Shown here: piece by piece, positions 1-9,583 of the stretch | Numbering within the stretch: the first letter of the stretch is position 1 | Layout: each line of letters starts with the position of its first letter | Assembly (NCBI GenBank): GCA_016795545.1 | Contig: JAEUGX010000011.1 | Location: 1-64,000 of the forward strand | Length of the DNA stretch: 64,000 nt | Reading direction: 5' to 3' | DNA from: Opitutaceae bacterium | GTDB lineage: Bacteria; Verrucomicrobiota; Verrucomicrobiia; Opitutales; Opitutaceae | Translations under genes and position numbers: made by a program | The notes under the pieces: generated by a model | Told to the model about the DNA's origin: nothing | What the model saw: only the letters and a program-made list of their open reading frames with translations | Databases searched by the model: none

Positions 1-101
1 ACACCCCAGGGCCCTCGTCTACCGGCAACTTGATCCGTGCCTGCCGCATGCGAGGCCGCCATATCCGCAAACTCTCCGCTCTCCCGTCAACTGGTATCAG
101 C

Positions 102-238
102 CTGTCCCTTGCTTTTGATGCTTTTAGTCCAAGGCGCAGTGCCGCCTTCGTAATAGTCTGTCCCTTGCTTCGAAATTTAGTCCAAGGCGCAGTGCCGCCC
201 AGTGCCGCCTCCGTAATAGTCTGTCCCTTGCTTCGAAA
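102..238. repeat. Short tandem repeat tract
   Basis: Two near-identical blocks of about 55-60 bp lie side by side. A 23-bp block occurs at 124-146 and 177-199, and a 27-bp block at 149-175 and 212-238; both pairs are identical. The 13-bp core CTGTCCCTTGCTT also occurs at 102-114, 158-170 and 221-233, and an 11-bp piece, CAGTGCCGCCT, is partly duplicated at 200-210. The tract fills the left edge beyond the 3' end of the epimerase gene. No open reading frame here looks real. It resembles a dispersed intergenic repeat rather than a gene. Confidence 0.85.
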
Positions 239-251
239 AACGCTGATCTAC

Positions 252-1178
252 TCAGATCTTCGTTTTGAAATAGGCGATGGTCTTCTTGAGCCCTTCAGCC
301 AGTGGGATCGTGGGCTCCCAACCTAGATACTTTTTCGCCAAGGTGATGTCCGGCCTGCGTTGTTTCGGGTCGTCCGCGGGAAGTGGCTTGTGCGTAAGCT
401 TCGACTTGCTCTTGGTCAGTTTGAGAACCTGCTCGGCCAGTTCCAACATGGTGAACTCGCCCGGGTTGCCGAGGTTTATAGGACCTACAGTCTGCGTCTG
501 GTTCATCAGACGAAGGAAACCTTCGATCAGATCGTCCACATAGCAGAAGGACCGGGTCTGCGTTCCGTCCCCATAGATCGTGATATTTTCTCCCTTCAAG
601 GCCTGCACGATGAAGTTCGATACCACACGACCGTCATTCGGGTGCATACGCGGGCCGTAGGTGTTGAAAATGCGAACGATTCGAATATCGACCTTGTTCT
701 CTCGGTGATAGTCGAAGAAGAGCGTTTCCGCGCAGCGCTTACCCTCGTCATAGCAGGAGCGGCGGCCGATGGGATTGACGTTGCCCCAGTAGGATTCGGG
801 CTGCGGATGAACCGTGGGATCACCATAGACCTCCGAAGTGCTGGCCTGAAAAACCCGCGCTTTGATGCGTTTCGCCAGGCCCAGACAGTTGATCGCACCC
901 ATCACGGACGTCTTCGTGGTCTTGATCGGGTTGTACTGATAATGCGGCGGCGAAGCCGGGCACGCCAGATTGTAGATCTGATCCACTTCGTACTTGAAGG
1001 GATCAATGATGTCATGGCGAACGAACTCGAAGTTCGGATTCCCCATCAGATGGGCGACATTCGCCTTGGAGCCGGTGAAGAGATTATCGAGGCAAACCAC
1101 CTCGTGGCCCTGAGCCAGAAGTTTGTCGCAAAGGTGACTGCCGAGGAAGCCGGCTCCGCCGGTAACAAGAATGCGCAT
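252..1178 (-). CDS. NAD-dependent epimerase, UDP-glucuronate decarboxylase type
   Basis: Extended short-chain dehydrogenase of 308 residues, probably converting UDP-glucuronate to UDP-xylose in the cytoplasm for polysaccharide synthesis. The N-terminus carries the Rossmann NAD motif [10 protein letters not shown] (residues about 7-16). The catalytic Ser/Tyr/Lys set is visible as STSEVYG followed by SCYDEGKR, the YxxxK form typical of the UXS subfamily. The length matches bacterial UXS enzymes. The start was placed at the Met directly before ILVTGG; the open frame runs further upstream without homology. The next gene on the same strand is tgt, about 120 bp away. dTDP-glucose dehydratase or another epimerase is a less likely alternative. 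Confidence 0.88.
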   Translation of the reverse strand: MRILVTGGAGFLGSHLCDKLLAQGHEVVCLDNLFTGSKANVAHLMGNPNFEFVRHDIIDPFKYEVDQIYNLACPASPPHYQYNPIKTTKTSVMGAINCLGLAKRIKARVFQASTSEVYGDPTVHPQPESYWGNVNPIGRRSCYDEGKRCAETLFFDYHRENKVDIRIVRIFNTYGPRMHPNDGRVVSNFIVQALKGENITIYGDGTQTRSFCYVDDLIEGFLRLMNQTQTVGPINLGNPGEFTMLELAEQVLKLTKSKSKLTHKPLPADDPKQRRPDITLAKKYLGWEPTIPLAEGLKKTIAYFKTKI

Positions 1179-1296
1179 GACAGGGCGGGTAATTAGGGCA
1201 TGGCCTGGGCCGTCGCAAGGCCTTAAGGTCAGAATGTCGCAGGTTAAAGGGTCGCGGGAACCGATTCCGAGGATTTTAGCGTGGCAACAGCCCGCC

Positions 1297-2430
1297 TTAC
1301 AACTCGCCGGCTTCGTAGCGTTCGATCCACGCGCGATGCCAGGCAGCGTAGTCACCGGCTTCAATATGCGCCCGAGCCTGGGCGACCAGATCGAGGTAAA
1401 AATGCAGATTGTGCAGGGTGAGCAGGGTGCTCGCAAGAATCTCGTTGGCCATGACCAGATGCCGCAGGTACGCCCGTGAGAAATGCCGGCAGGTGTAGTT
1501 GTCCAGTCCCGCGACCAGCGGCTGCGGATCGGCGCGGAAGCGCTCGTTGCGAAGATTGATGAGCCCGTCGGGCGTGAAAGCCGCGCCATTGCGGGCAACA
1601 CGGGTGGGATGCACGCAATCGAACATGTCGACTCCCAGGGCGATCATCTTGAGGATCTGCGGGGGTGTACCGAGGCCCATCGTGTAGCGCGGCTTGCCGG
1701 CCGGCAGATGCGGCGTGGTCGCGGCCACCTGCTTGAGCATCTCGGGCTCGGGCTCGCCGACACTGACGCCACCGACCGCATAACCGGGAAAATCCAGCGC
1801 GGCCAGCGATTCGGCCGCCTCCCGCCGCAGGTCGTCGAAGGTGGATCCCTGCGCAATGGCAAACACCAGGTGCCCCGCCCCCAGGAACCCGTTGTCGGTC
1901 GCGATCTGCCGGCACTGCCCAGCCCAGCGCAGGCTGCGGTCCACGGCCCGGCGGCATTCCTCGCGGGTGCACGGCCATGGCGGGCACTCGTCGATCACCA
2001 TGGCGATGTCCGAGCCGAGGTTGGCCTGGATCGTCATGACCTCGCGCGGACCGAGGAAAAGCTTCGCTCCGTCGATATGGGACTGGAACGCGATGCCGTC
2101 CTCACGAATGTCGCGCAGCTTCGCCAGACTGAAGGCCTGAAAGCCGCCGCTGTCGGTCAGGATCGGTCCATCCCAGGCCATGAACCGGTGCAGGCCACCG
2201 AGATCGCGGATGAGTTCCGAGCCCGGACGCAGATTCAGGTGATAAGTGTTGCCGAGGATGATCTGGGCGCCCGTTTCGCGGATCTGCGCCGGAGTCAGCG
2301 CCTTGACCGTTCCCTGGGTGCCCACCGGCATAAAGATCGGGGTTTCGATCACCCCATGCCGCGTGCGCAAGCGACCCCGCCGGGCAGCGGTCAAGGTATC
2401 GGCCTGCAGGAGTTCGAAGGGTGCGGGCAT
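1297..2430 (-). CDS. tgt: Queuine/preQ1 tRNA-guanine transglycosylase with incomplete zinc site
   Basis: Exchanges guanine-34 of GUN-anticodon tRNAs for preQ1, a step of queuosine synthesis. The protein has 377 residues, normal for the family. Family landmarks are present: [11 protein letters not shown] with the first active-site Asp (about residue 93), [10 protein letters not shown] (about 219-227), and GVDMFDCV with the nucleophilic Asp near residue 271. The zinc region is abnormal. Where the family has CxCxxC, this protein reads GLDNYTC (308-314), so only Cys314 and His340 of the four ligands remain. The gene is divergent from the downstream amidotransferase, with a 63-bp shared upstream region. 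Confidence 0.92.
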   Translation of the reverse strand: MPAPFELLQADTLTAARRGRLRTRHGVIETPIFMPVGTQGTVKALTPAQIRETGAQIILGNTYHLNLRPGSELIRDLGGLHRFMAWDGPILTDSGGFQAFSLAKLRDIREDGIAFQSHIDGAKLFLGPREVMTIQANLGSDIAMVIDECPPWPCTREECRRAVDRSLRWAGQCRQIATDNGFLGAGHLVFAIAQGSTFDDLRREAAESLAALDFPGYAVGGVSVGEPEPEMLKQVAATTPHLPAGKPRYTMGLGTPPQILKMIALGVDMFDCVHPTRVARNGAAFTPDGLINLRNERFRADPQPLVAGLDNYTCRHFSRAYLRHLVMANEILASTLLTLHNLHFYLDLVAQARAHIEAGDYAAWHRAWIERYEAGEL

Positions 2431-2493
2431 GGATCGGAAACGCGTGCCCCACCCTGTCCGCGCACTTGACCCTCTGTCAATTGCCAGGTAGGT

Positions 2494-3069
2494 TTGTCAA
2501 AAGTGCTGCTAGTCATCGACAACTACGATTCATTCACGTTCAACTTGGTCCAATACTTCGGCCAGCTGGGCGTGAGCATGCGGGTTTTCCGCAACGACGA
2601 GCTGACGCCGGCGCAAGCCGAGCAATTGAACCCCAAGCGCATCCTCATCTCGCCCGGACCCTGCACGCCCACCGAAGCCGGCGTAAGTATCGATATCATA
2701 AAGACCTTCGCCGGCAAACGCCCCCTTTTGGGGGTATGCCTGGGCCACCAGTCCATCGGCCAAGTTTTCGGCGGAAAAGTCATCCGTGCGCCGCGGCAGA
2801 TGCACGGAAAACTCTCGCCGATCCTGCATCGGGGCACGGACATTTTCCGGGGGCTTCCCTCTCCGTTCACCGCGACCCGGTATCATTCGCTGCTGGTGGA
2901 GCGCTCGAGCCTGCCGGACAGCCTTGAGATCACGGCCGAAACCGCCGAGGGTGAAATTATGGGACTTCGGCACAAACAATTTCCGGTTTTTGGTGTCCAG
3001 TTCCACCCCGAATCCATCGCCACCGAAAACGGGATGCAGATCCTCCAAAACTTTCTCGCCCTGAATTGA
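2494..3069 (+). CDS. Anthranilate/aminodeoxychorismate synthase glutamine amidotransferase subunit
   Basis: Class I glutamine amidotransferase that releases ammonia from glutamine for a TrpE- or PabB-type partner in tryptophan or folate synthesis. It has 191 residues, the usual length. The N-terminal [16 protein letters not shown] is diagnostic for the TrpG/PabA family. The nucleophile lies in [10 protein letters not shown] and the His-Glu pair in QFHPES near the C-terminus. No partner synthase subunit is next to it, so TrpG and PabA cannot be separated; it may serve both. The first codon is either TTG at 2494 or GTG at 2503. The AGGTAGG motif at 2486-2492 is better spaced for the GTG, so the start is uncertain by three residues. 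Confidence 0.9.
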   Translation: MSKVLLVIDNYDSFTFNLVQYFGQLGVSMRVFRNDELTPAQAEQLNPKRILISPGPCTPTEAGVSIDIIKTFAGKRPLLGVCLGHQSIGQVFGGKVIRAPRQMHGKLSPILHRGTDIFRGLPSPFTATRYHSLLVERSSLPDSLEITAETAEGEIMGLRHKQFPVFGVQFHPESIATENGMQILQNFLALN

Positions 3070-3143
3070 TGTCCACGGAATCCAAGGAATGCCTGGAAAA
3101 AGCCGTCCGCGTTGCTGGGCATTCCTTGCGCCCCTAGCTCCCC

Positions 3144-3626
3144 ATGCGCTGTCCCAAGTGCACGTCCATTGAAGACAAGGTGATCGATTCGCGAATCGCC
3201 CGCGATGGCAACAACACCCGGCGGCGACGCGAGTGCCTGGAGTGCGGGCACCGGTTCACCACCACCGAGACCTTGGTCCGCGACAGCCTGGTGGTGGTCA
3301 AGCGGGACGGCCGGCAGGAACCCTTCAACCGCGACAAGCTGCTGCTGGCGGTCCGGGCGGCTTGCCACAAGCGTCCAGTGGACAACGAACAGATGACGAT
3401 GCTGATCGAGGATGTCCTGGACGCCGTCGAGGCCCAGTACGACAGCCAGGTCCCCACGAGCGCGATCGGCGAACATGTCATGCAGCGTCTGCGCAAGACC
3501 GACCAGGTCGCGTACGTGCGGTTCGCCTCGGTCTACAAGGAATTCCGGGACGTCTCCGAGTTCGTCAGCGAAATCAGCAGTCTTGCACCGGGTCACGCGC
3601 CCGTTATGCCGAAGTCGAAGAAATGA
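3144..3626 (+). CDS. nrdR: Transcriptional repressor NrdR
   Basis: ATP/dATP-sensing repressor of ribonucleotide reductase genes. It has 160 residues. The N-terminal zinc ribbon shows CPKC (3-6) and CLECGHRF (about 31-38). It is followed by an ATP-cone domain starting around VVKRDGRQEPFNRDKLLLAV. The C-terminus carries the family's VAYVRFASVYKEF segment. It is the first gene of a two-gene unit: its TGA overlaps the ATG of the next gene in an ATGA arrangement. No ribonucleotide reductase gene is in the window. Confidence 0.96.
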   Translation: MRCPKCTSIEDKVIDSRIARDGNNTRRRRECLECGHRFTTTETLVRDSLVVVKRDGRQEPFNRDKLLLAVRAACHKRPVDNEQMTMLIEDVLDAVEAQYDSQVPTSAIGEHVMQRLRKTDQVAYVRFASVYKEFRDVSEFVSEISSLAPGHAPVMPKSKK

Positions 3627-4099
3627 CGCACCCTTCCCAGCTGCGCCGGCTGCATTTTCTCAACGCCCTTTTCGCCCCGCTCACCGGGCACGATCTTTAT
3701 CTGGCCCGCCAGATCGACGAAGCCATCACCTGCAGCCTGCCGGAGGCGACCGAGCGCAGCCCAAGCGACCCGGCCTTCGTGAAGGCCGCGGCCGAGCTTT
3801 TCTCCCGGCTGTGCTCCGGCCAGCCGCGGCACGGATTCTTCCACTGGGACGCCGGCGCCGACGACACCGGCGCATCGCCCCTGTTCACCCGGGCCGGCAT
3901 CATGCAGGGATTGCGTCACCTGGCCACCTATCCCGAATCCACCTTGCTCGTGACCAACCTCCGCTCCGCTCACTGTCCGCCCACGAAGCGTTGGACTGAG
4001 CGCCGTCAGCGCGAATACCGCGACACGCTGGACCTTATCCGCAATCTTGCCGCCCTCCGTTCTCGGCGGAAATCCAATCTCAACCTATTGTTCCTGTAG
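3623..4099 (+). CDS. Unknown protein translationally coupled to nrdR
   Basis: I do not recognise this 158-residue protein. It starts on the ATGA overlapping the nrdR stop, which implies coupled translation. It is soluble, without signal peptide or membrane segment. The N-terminal half is rich in aromatic and charged residues (HFLNALFAPLTGHDLYLARQ), and a FFHWDAGADDTG stretch lies mid-protein. The C-terminal 40 residues are strongly basic (several Arg pairs) and end in hydrophobic NLNLLFL. The overlapping frames of nrdR extend upstream of this start but are shadows. The coupling suggests a nucleotide-metabolism or regulatory role, but that is only inference. Confidence 0.7.
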   Translation: MTHPSQLRRLHFLNALFAPLTGHDLYLARQIDEAITCSLPEATERSPSDPAFVKAAAELFSRLCSGQPRHGFFHWDAGADDTGASPLFTRAGIMQGLRHLATYPESTLLVTNLRSAHCPPTKRWTERRQREYRDTLDLIRNLAALRSRRKSNLNLLFL

Positions 4100-4286
4100 C
4101 CTGGGTTACCGATTTTCCTGACCGCAGGCGGTGAAGAAAAAACCGCGGTTCCCCGCGAAAAGGACAAGGGTTTTGCCAAGGTTGAACCGCTGCCCATCGA
4201 TTTCCAGGTGGGGATTGCGCCCGGATCGCAACCAAGTCCGTTGAACCCCTTTCCCCTATTCTCATCCTCCTGCAAAATCATAGCCC

Positions 4287-4628
4287 ATGAAAACCCTCTT
4301 TCAAAAGATCATCGATCGGGAAATTCCGGCCAAGCTTGCCCATGAGGATGAGCATTGCGTAGCGATCCACGACATCAACCCGCAGGCGCCGGTTCATGTC
4401 CTGGTGATTCCCCGGAAGCCGATAGCCCGCATCGGAGCCGCCACGCCTGAAGACCAAGCCGTGCTTGGACACCTGCTGCTGACGGCTGCCAGCCTGGCCA
4501 GGAAGCTCGGCGTCGCCGATTCCGGCTACCGGCTTGTGATCAATCACGGCCGTGACGGCGGGGAGTCCGTGCCCCACCTTCACGTGCACCTGCTCGGCAA
4601 ACGCCCTCTGACGTGGCCGCCGGGTTGA
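4287..4628 (+). CDS. HIT family hydrolase (HinT-like)
   Basis: Histidine-triad nucleotide-binding protein of 113 residues, probably hydrolysing purine nucleotide phosphoramidates such as adenylated amines. The start is the Met of MKTLFQKIIDREIPA, a family N-terminus. Mid-protein PVHVLVIPRKPI is the conserved strand. The catalytic triad is the C-terminal HLHVHLLG near residues 98-105. The 187-bp gap upstream holds no recognisable gene. The gene converges on the S9 peptidase across 79 bp that contain a hairpin. Confidence 0.94.
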   Translation: MKTLFQKIIDREIPAKLAHEDEHCVAIHDINPQAPVHVLVIPRKPIARIGAATPEDQAVLGHLLLTAASLARKLGVADSGYRLVINHGRDGGESVPHLHVHLLGKRPLTWPPG

Positions 4629-4640
4629 GGGGCGACCGGG

Positions 4641-4656
4641 GCACCGCTTGCGGTGC
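4641..4656. terminator. Hairpin between convergent genes
   Basis: Perfect 7-bp inverted repeat GCACCGC/GCGGTGC with a two-base core, lying between the convergent HIT gene and the S9 peptidase gene. No T tract follows on either strand, so a terminator role rests on position only. Confidence 0.35.
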
Positions 4657-4707
4657 GCCGGCCAGACGGCTCCCGGTTCCGCACTCCTCAATCCGGATTT
4701 TTGGCTT

Positions 4708-6801
4708 TCAGAGGTTCTGTCGGAGCCAGGCGTGGACTTCGGCGTACCAGTAGCGGCTGTTCTCTCCCTTGAGCACCCAGTGATTCTCGTCGGGAAAAAC
4801 GATCAGGCGGCTCGGGACCTGCAGCCGCTGGTTGAGGGTAAACCACATGTAGGCATTGTTCACCGGCACGCGGTAATCGAGTTCGCCGACCGTGATCAGG
4901 ATGGGGGTCTTGAAGCCGTGGCCCCTGGCATGATTGCCGGCCTGGAGCGCCGGGCTTTGTTCCCGCCAAATGCGGCTATCGCCCCAGATGGGAGACCCCG
5001 TCGCGACCTCGCGTCCGAAAATGCTGTCGCTGGTGCCCCATTGCATCATGAGATCCGCCTGCCCCGCGTGCGAAATGATCGCCTTGTAGCGCGTGGTCGT
5101 GGCTTGCAGCCAGTTCGCCAGGTGTCCGCCGTAGCTCGCCCCTCCCGCGGCCAGGCGTTTGCCGTCGACAAATGAGAACCGCCGGATCGCCTCGTCCACC
5201 GCTTCGTTCAATTCATCCGCCGGACCCTTGAGCGGGTCGAGTTTGATCGCACGCGAGAACGCCTCTCCATATCCCGTTGAGCCCTTGTAATCAGTCAGCA
5301 GCACCACGTAACCCGGCCGGGCGAGCAGGTGGTAGTTCCAACGCAAGCCGAACGAGTCACGCCACATGTTGGCGGGGCCGCCGTGAATCACGAGAAACAG
5401 CGGGTACTTTCGCGTCGGGTCAAAGCCAGGAGGCTTCACGAGCATGCTGTGGATCATCAGGCCGTCCTTTGCCCGGAAATCGAAGTGCTCGGGCGGCAGC
5501 CAGTCGATTTGGGCGGCCCGAGCCGTGTTGAACGCGGTCAAGGCCCGGGGGGCGCCGGTGAAGGCGTACACCTCCGGCGGATTCACCGCCGAGTCCCACG
5601 TGCCGACCAACGCCTGGCCGCCGGCGGCCAGACCGCCGATCACTCCCGTATCCGGCGACGGCTCCGGCCGCACCTCGCCTCCGGCCCGGGCGAGGGAATA
5701 GAGTTTCTCCCGGCCGGCATGTTCGCAGGTGAAGTAAATCCGCCCGGAGTCCGCCGGCATCGCAAACCGGCTGACCGCGCGGTCAAATCCCGCCGTCAGC
5801 AACTGCGGCGCGCCCGCCGCAGGCCAAGCCATGGCGGATAGCCGGGCGACGCTATAGATCTCACCCGGATCGTTGGCCGTGCTCAGGGCAAGCAGCGTAC
5901 GCCCGTCAGGCGAAAACGCCGGCTGGGTGTAACCGCGGGTATCCGACGTCAGTTGGCGTGGCTCTCCGCCGGCCAATTCAACCTGGAAGAGCTGCGTGTA
6001 CGTTTCGGCAAAGGCCGCCTGATGGCGGTTCTGCGAAGCCACCAACACGACCGCCTGGCTGTCCGGCGTCCAGACCGCCTCCAAGGTTTCCCCTTCACTC
6101 GCCCGCGTGCCGCCGAAGCCGGGATGCTCGGCCAGCCTGGTCCCGGCCAGCAGATCGCGCGCGACCGCACCCGCCTTGGCCTCCTGCACGAACGGATGCG
6201 GTTTGCGGTCGTCGAGCCACTTGTCCCAAAAGCGCGGAGGAAAGCCCTCATAGGCCCGCGCGCTGAACTTGCGGTCCTTTCTTTCCTGCGCCGCCTTGCG
6301 GTTGGCGTCGTCGTCAGCCGCTCCGGGATACACGTTGCTGACAAACAGCAGCCAGTTGCCGTCGGGACTCCATTTGGGCGCACTGGCTCCCGTCGACAAA
6401 GAGGTCACCCGCTCCGCCTCGCCGCCGGCCGCGAGATCAAGCACGTAGACCTGGCTGACCTCATCGCCCTCTCGCGTGGTGGTGAATGCGAGCTTCCGGC
6501 TGTCGGGCGACCAGCTCATTCCACTTTCCGCCTGTTTGCTGAAGGTAATCTGCCGGACCGGAGTGACCCCGTCCAGGGCCACCAGCCAAAGATCCGACGC
6601 CTGGGCCTTGGGATCATAAGCAGGCTCGGTCACCGCGACCACCACCTGACGTCCATCAGGACTCGGCACCGGAATGCCTACCCGCTTCATCAACCAGACA
6701 TCCTCATGCGAAATCGGACGTCGGACCCTCTCAGCTGCCGACAAGCCGAGCGACAGAATCGCAGACACCAGCAATGCGGCCAAACCGCGGTGAGTTTTCA
6801 T
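4708..6801 (-). CDS. Secreted prolyl oligopeptidase-family (S9) peptidase
   Basis: Serine peptidase of about 697 residues. The start was chosen at MKTHRGLAALLV, which opens a clear signal peptide ending near LGLSAAE, so the enzyme is exported, probably to the periplasm. Residues about 30-400 form the beta-propeller of WD40-like/PD40 repeats (SPDGRQVVVAV, SPDSRKLAFTT, SPDGNWLLFVS and others). The C-terminal alpha/beta hydrolase has GGASYGGHLANW with the nucleophilic Ser, an Asp in GELDYRVPVNN, and His in DENHWV. The arrangement fits acylaminoacyl-/dipeptidyl-peptidase-like S9C enzymes. It stands alone between a convergent HIT gene and dprA. Confidence 0.92.
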   Translation of the reverse strand: MKTHRGLAALLVSAILSLGLSAAERVRRPISHEDVWLMKRVGIPVPSPDGRQVVVAVTEPAYDPKAQASDLWLVALDGVTPVRQITFSKQAESGMSWSPDSRKLAFTTTREGDEVSQVYVLDLAAGGEAERVTSLSTGASAPKWSPDGNWLLFVSNVYPGAADDDANRKAAQERKDRKFSARAYEGFPPRFWDKWLDDRKPHPFVQEAKAGAVARDLLAGTRLAEHPGFGGTRASEGETLEAVWTPDSQAVVLVASQNRHQAAFAETYTQLFQVELAGGEPRQLTSDTRGYTQPAFSPDGRTLLALSTANDPGEIYSVARLSAMAWPAAGAPQLLTAGFDRAVSRFAMPADSGRIYFTCEHAGREKLYSLARAGGEVRPEPSPDTGVIGGLAAGGQALVGTWDSAVNPPEVYAFTGAPRALTAFNTARAAQIDWLPPEHFDFRAKDGLMIHSMLVKPPGFDPTRKYPLFLVIHGGPANMWRDSFGLRWNYHLLARPGYVVLLTDYKGSTGYGEAFSRAIKLDPLKGPADELNEAVDEAIRRFSFVDGKRLAAGGASYGGHLANWLQATTTRYKAIISHAGQADLMMQWGTSDSIFGREVATGSPIWGDSRIWREQSPALQAGNHARGHGFKTPILITVGELDYRVPVNNAYMWFTLNQRLQVPSRLIVFPDENHWVLKGENSRYWYAEVHAWLRQNL

Positions 6802-6881
6802 GCAGCAAGCATTGCCAGCAATCCGTAGCAATCAACCTCTCTGCAAGCCGCACCCCAAGATCACCCCCATTTGCCCGACGT

Positions 6882-8009
6882 TTACTTGGCCTCGAAAGTC
6901 CCGTCGGGGTGTCGGACCACAAGGTGCTTGAGCTCGAGCATCATCAGGGTGGCCGAAACCTCGGCTGCACTAAGTCCGGAGGCTGCGGTCACGGCATCGA
7001 CACCCAGGATACCGCCGCCTGAAAAAACCGCGATGACCCGCTGTTCGTTCGCGTCCAATTGAGGCAAAATCTGATTAAGCAGCCGGGGCTCCCCAGGCGT
7101 TTCGATTGGACGCGGCCGCAGACCGTCCAAGTACGAAAGTTCGGCCAGGATGTCCTCCACTCCCGTGAGCAAGGTGGCTCCATCGCGGATCAGCTGGTGG
7201 CAACCCTGGCTTGAGGGCTGGTCGATCCTACCGGGTACTGCAAAAATCAGCCTTCCCTGTTCTCCGGCGAATCGGGCCGTGATCATCGCTCCGCCCCGGG
7301 CATCGGTTTCGACCACCACGACGGCTTCGCTCATGCCGGAAACGACCCGGTTGCGCATGGGAAATGACTGACGATCGGCCTTCCTCCCAAAAGGAAACTC
7401 TGAGAGCACGGCACCCGTATCGGCGATCCGCCGGTAGAGACCGAGGTTCTCCGGTGGGTAGACGATGTCGATGCCGCAGCCCAGCACTGCCACTGTCCGG
7501 CCGCCGACTGAGAGGGCCCCCTCATGGGCCGCGGTGTCGATCCCGCGTGCCAGTCCGCTGACCACGCAAAAGCCCAGCTGGGCCAGTTCCGCGCCGAGAC
7601 GCTTGGCGACCGCCTGGCCGTAAAGCGTGCAGCGCCGGCTGCCGACCACGGCGATGCAGGGATTGTCACAACCGTAGGCGCCCTTGCGATAGAGGCCAAT
7701 CGGCGGGTCGTGTATCTCCTTCAGCAGGCGCGGGTAACTTTCATCGCGAGCCATAATGAAACTGGCGCCGGCCTGGGCCAGCCGTTCCTCCTCTTTAGCC
7801 AAGTCAAAATGCGACCGCCAATCCGCCAGCGCGCTGCTCGTCTCGCGGCCAACACCGCGCACCGACTCCAGCTGTTGGCGCGGAGCGGCCAGGATTGCCC
7901 GCGGGTCGCCGCCGAATTCCTCCAGAAGCCGATTAAGCGTGATTGGGCCGATATTGGGCAGGTCGTTCAGAATCATGAACGCCTGTCGCTCGGTGAGTGC
8001 CGTCACCAT
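6882..8009 (-). CDS. dprA: DNA-processing protein DprA
   Basis: Loads RecA on incoming single-stranded DNA during transformation. It has 375 residues. Order: an N-terminal helix-hairpin-helix region (DLPNIGPITLNRLLEEFGG and VRGVGRETSSAL), the Rossmann-like DprA core with VVGSRRCTLYG, VSGLARGIDTAAHEGAL, AVLGCGIDIVYPPEN and GAMITARFAGEQGR, and a C-terminal winged-helix region (about 320-375). The start Met overlaps the nnr stop by 7 bases (ATGGTGA), so the two genes are coupled. The frame extends 40 codons upstream inside nnr, but those residues are unrelated to the family. Confidence 0.96.
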   Translation of the reverse strand: MVTALTERQAFMILNDLPNIGPITLNRLLEEFGGDPRAILAAPRQQLESVRGVGRETSSALADWRSHFDLAKEEERLAQAGASFIMARDESYPRLLKEIHDPPIGLYRKGAYGCDNPCIAVVGSRRCTLYGQAVAKRLGAELAQLGFCVVSGLARGIDTAAHEGALSVGGRTVAVLGCGIDIVYPPENLGLYRRIADTGAVLSEFPFGRKADRQSFPMRNRVVSGMSEAVVVVETDARGGAMITARFAGEQGRLIFAVPGRIDQPSSQGCHQLIRDGATLLTGVEDILAELSYLDGLRPRPIETPGEPRLLNQILPQLDANEQRVIAVFSGGGILGVDAVTAASGLSAAEVSATLMMLELKHLVVRHPDGTFEAK

Positions 8010-9583
8010 GTTGACGGAGCAAGCGCCGGACCCAACTGGTCCAGAAGCTGTGAGGTCTCGACCGCGACCTGTCCGCGCTCCTGTGCCAGCCGGTCCGCCG
8101 CCCGGCCGTGCCAGACCACGCCACGACACGCCGCAAGAAAAGGATCCTCGGGGTGCTGCGCCAGGAGGCCGCCGATGAGCCCGGCAAGTATGTCTCCGCT
8201 GCCCCCGCGCGCCAGCACCGGACCGCCGAACGGGCTGAGGCAGGCCACCCGTCCGTCAGTCACCCGGGTCAGCGGGCCTTTGAGCACCAGGATTCCGGGT
8301 CCGGGTAGGCTGCTGCCGGCGGATTGCAGCACCGGGGCGATCCGCTGCCATTCACCCGCGTGAGGCGTGGCCACAAAAGGTCTGCCCACCAGGCCGGCGA
8401 GCACCTCCGGGCGCAGCGCATCCGCATCGAGCACCACCGGCACCTTCGCCTCGGCGGTCAACCGTGTTGCGAGGGCAATCGTGTCGGGATCCGCTCCCAG
8501 CCCCGGGCCGACGAGCAGGGCGCCCGCCCGATGAAGTTTTTCCGCAATGCGCGACAATCCGGCAGTAGCCAAGCCGCCCGAAGCATTCACCGGGCAGCCC
8601 ACCCACATCGCTTCCGGGAGCCCTAGTGCGAATTCAGCGGCAAACCTCTCCGGCACGCAGACCGTGACCAATCCGGCGCCGCTGCGCAGAGCCGCTCGCA
8701 CTGCCATGAGAATCGCCCCGGGATAGCTGTGCGATCCCCCGACCATGAGAAGATGTCCGAAAGTCCGCTTGTCGGACAATGGCGTCCGCAGGCTGCGAAT
8801 CGGATCAAGAATTCCGGGGACCAGGACACGGGTTTTCGTCTCCGGTTTGGCATCCGTCGCAAAAAAACCCAAATCAAGGTACCGCAGCCGGCCGACCGCC
8901 GGAGCATGAATCGGATCGACCACCGGACCCTTCACAATCCCGGTCGCGTAGGTGAAATCGGCCCGGAAAACGACGGATCCGGCCGACTCGCCCAATCCGC
9001 TCGGCAGGTCGACGGCCGCGCGAAACCGGATGCCCGAATGAGCGTTTGCCTGGGTAATCACAGCCGCCAGCGATGGTTCCAGGGGCGGCCGGAACTGGAA
9101 GCCGAAGATTCCGTCGAGACACAGGTCCCAGGAGGGACTCGTCCCGCCCGCCGGAGCGGGTGAGTCGGCCGAAGCCGAACCGTTACCGGCTGTCCCGGGG
9201 TGAAGCGCCTCCGGGGTCACGGCCGCAAAACGCGTCCCGGCAGACTCACGCAAGGCGTCGAGCGACCGCCGTGCGAGCGGACGGAGCTGGCTCTCGTCGA
9301 AGAGGAGCATGACATCCACCCGAGCCGCAGGGCATTCCTGCAAGAGGGTGCGGGCGGCCAGCAAGGCGTCGCCTCCGTTGTGACCCTTTCCCGCCAGGAC
9401 CAAGATACGCGCCTGGGGTGGCAGGCCGCCGATCTCACGGTAGTCGTCGAGGACGGCGAGCGCGACCTTGCGTCCGGCAGCCTGCATCGCCGTCCATTCC
9501 GCCGCTTCATCCGGCAGCTGCCGAGCCTCCCACACCCTCGCCTCGGAGCAGGAGAGAACCGGGTGAGAGGCGGGCAGCGGCAT
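8003..9583 (-). CDS. nnr: Bifunctional NAD(P)H-hydrate epimerase/dehydratase
   Basis: Repairs hydrated NADH and NADPH. It has 526 residues in two domains. The N-terminal YjeF epimerase domain (about 1-240) shows LAGKGHNGGDALLAA, DGIFGFQFRPPL and AVDLPSGLGESAG. The C-terminal ADP-dependent dehydratase domain (about 255-526) shows GHLLMVGGSHSYPGA, VLDADALRPE, ATPHAGEW and ARGGSGDILAGLIGGLLAQ. It is transcribed upstream of dprA, overlapping it by 7 bases. Gene order nnr-dprA suggests co-expression rather than a shared pathway. Confidence 0.96.
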   Translation of the reverse strand: MPLPASHPVLSCSEARVWEARQLPDEAAEWTAMQAAGRKVALAVLDDYREIGGLPPQARILVLAGKGHNGGDALLAARTLLQECPAARVDVMLLFDESQLRPLARRSLDALRESAGTRFAAVTPEALHPGTAGNGSASADSPAPAGGTSPSWDLCLDGIFGFQFRPPLEPSLAAVITQANAHSGIRFRAAVDLPSGLGESAGSVVFRADFTYATGIVKGPVVDPIHAPAVGRLRYLDLGFFATDAKPETKTRVLVPGILDPIRSLRTPLSDKRTFGHLLMVGGSHSYPGAILMAVRAALRSGAGLVTVCVPERFAAEFALGLPEAMWVGCPVNASGGLATAGLSRIAEKLHRAGALLVGPGLGADPDTIALATRLTAEAKVPVVLDADALRPEVLAGLVGRPFVATPHAGEWQRIAPVLQSAGSSLPGPGILVLKGPLTRVTDGRVACLSPFGGPVLARGGSGDILAGLIGGLLAQHPEDPFLAACRGVVWHGRAADRLAQERGQVAVETSQLLDQLGPALAPSTW

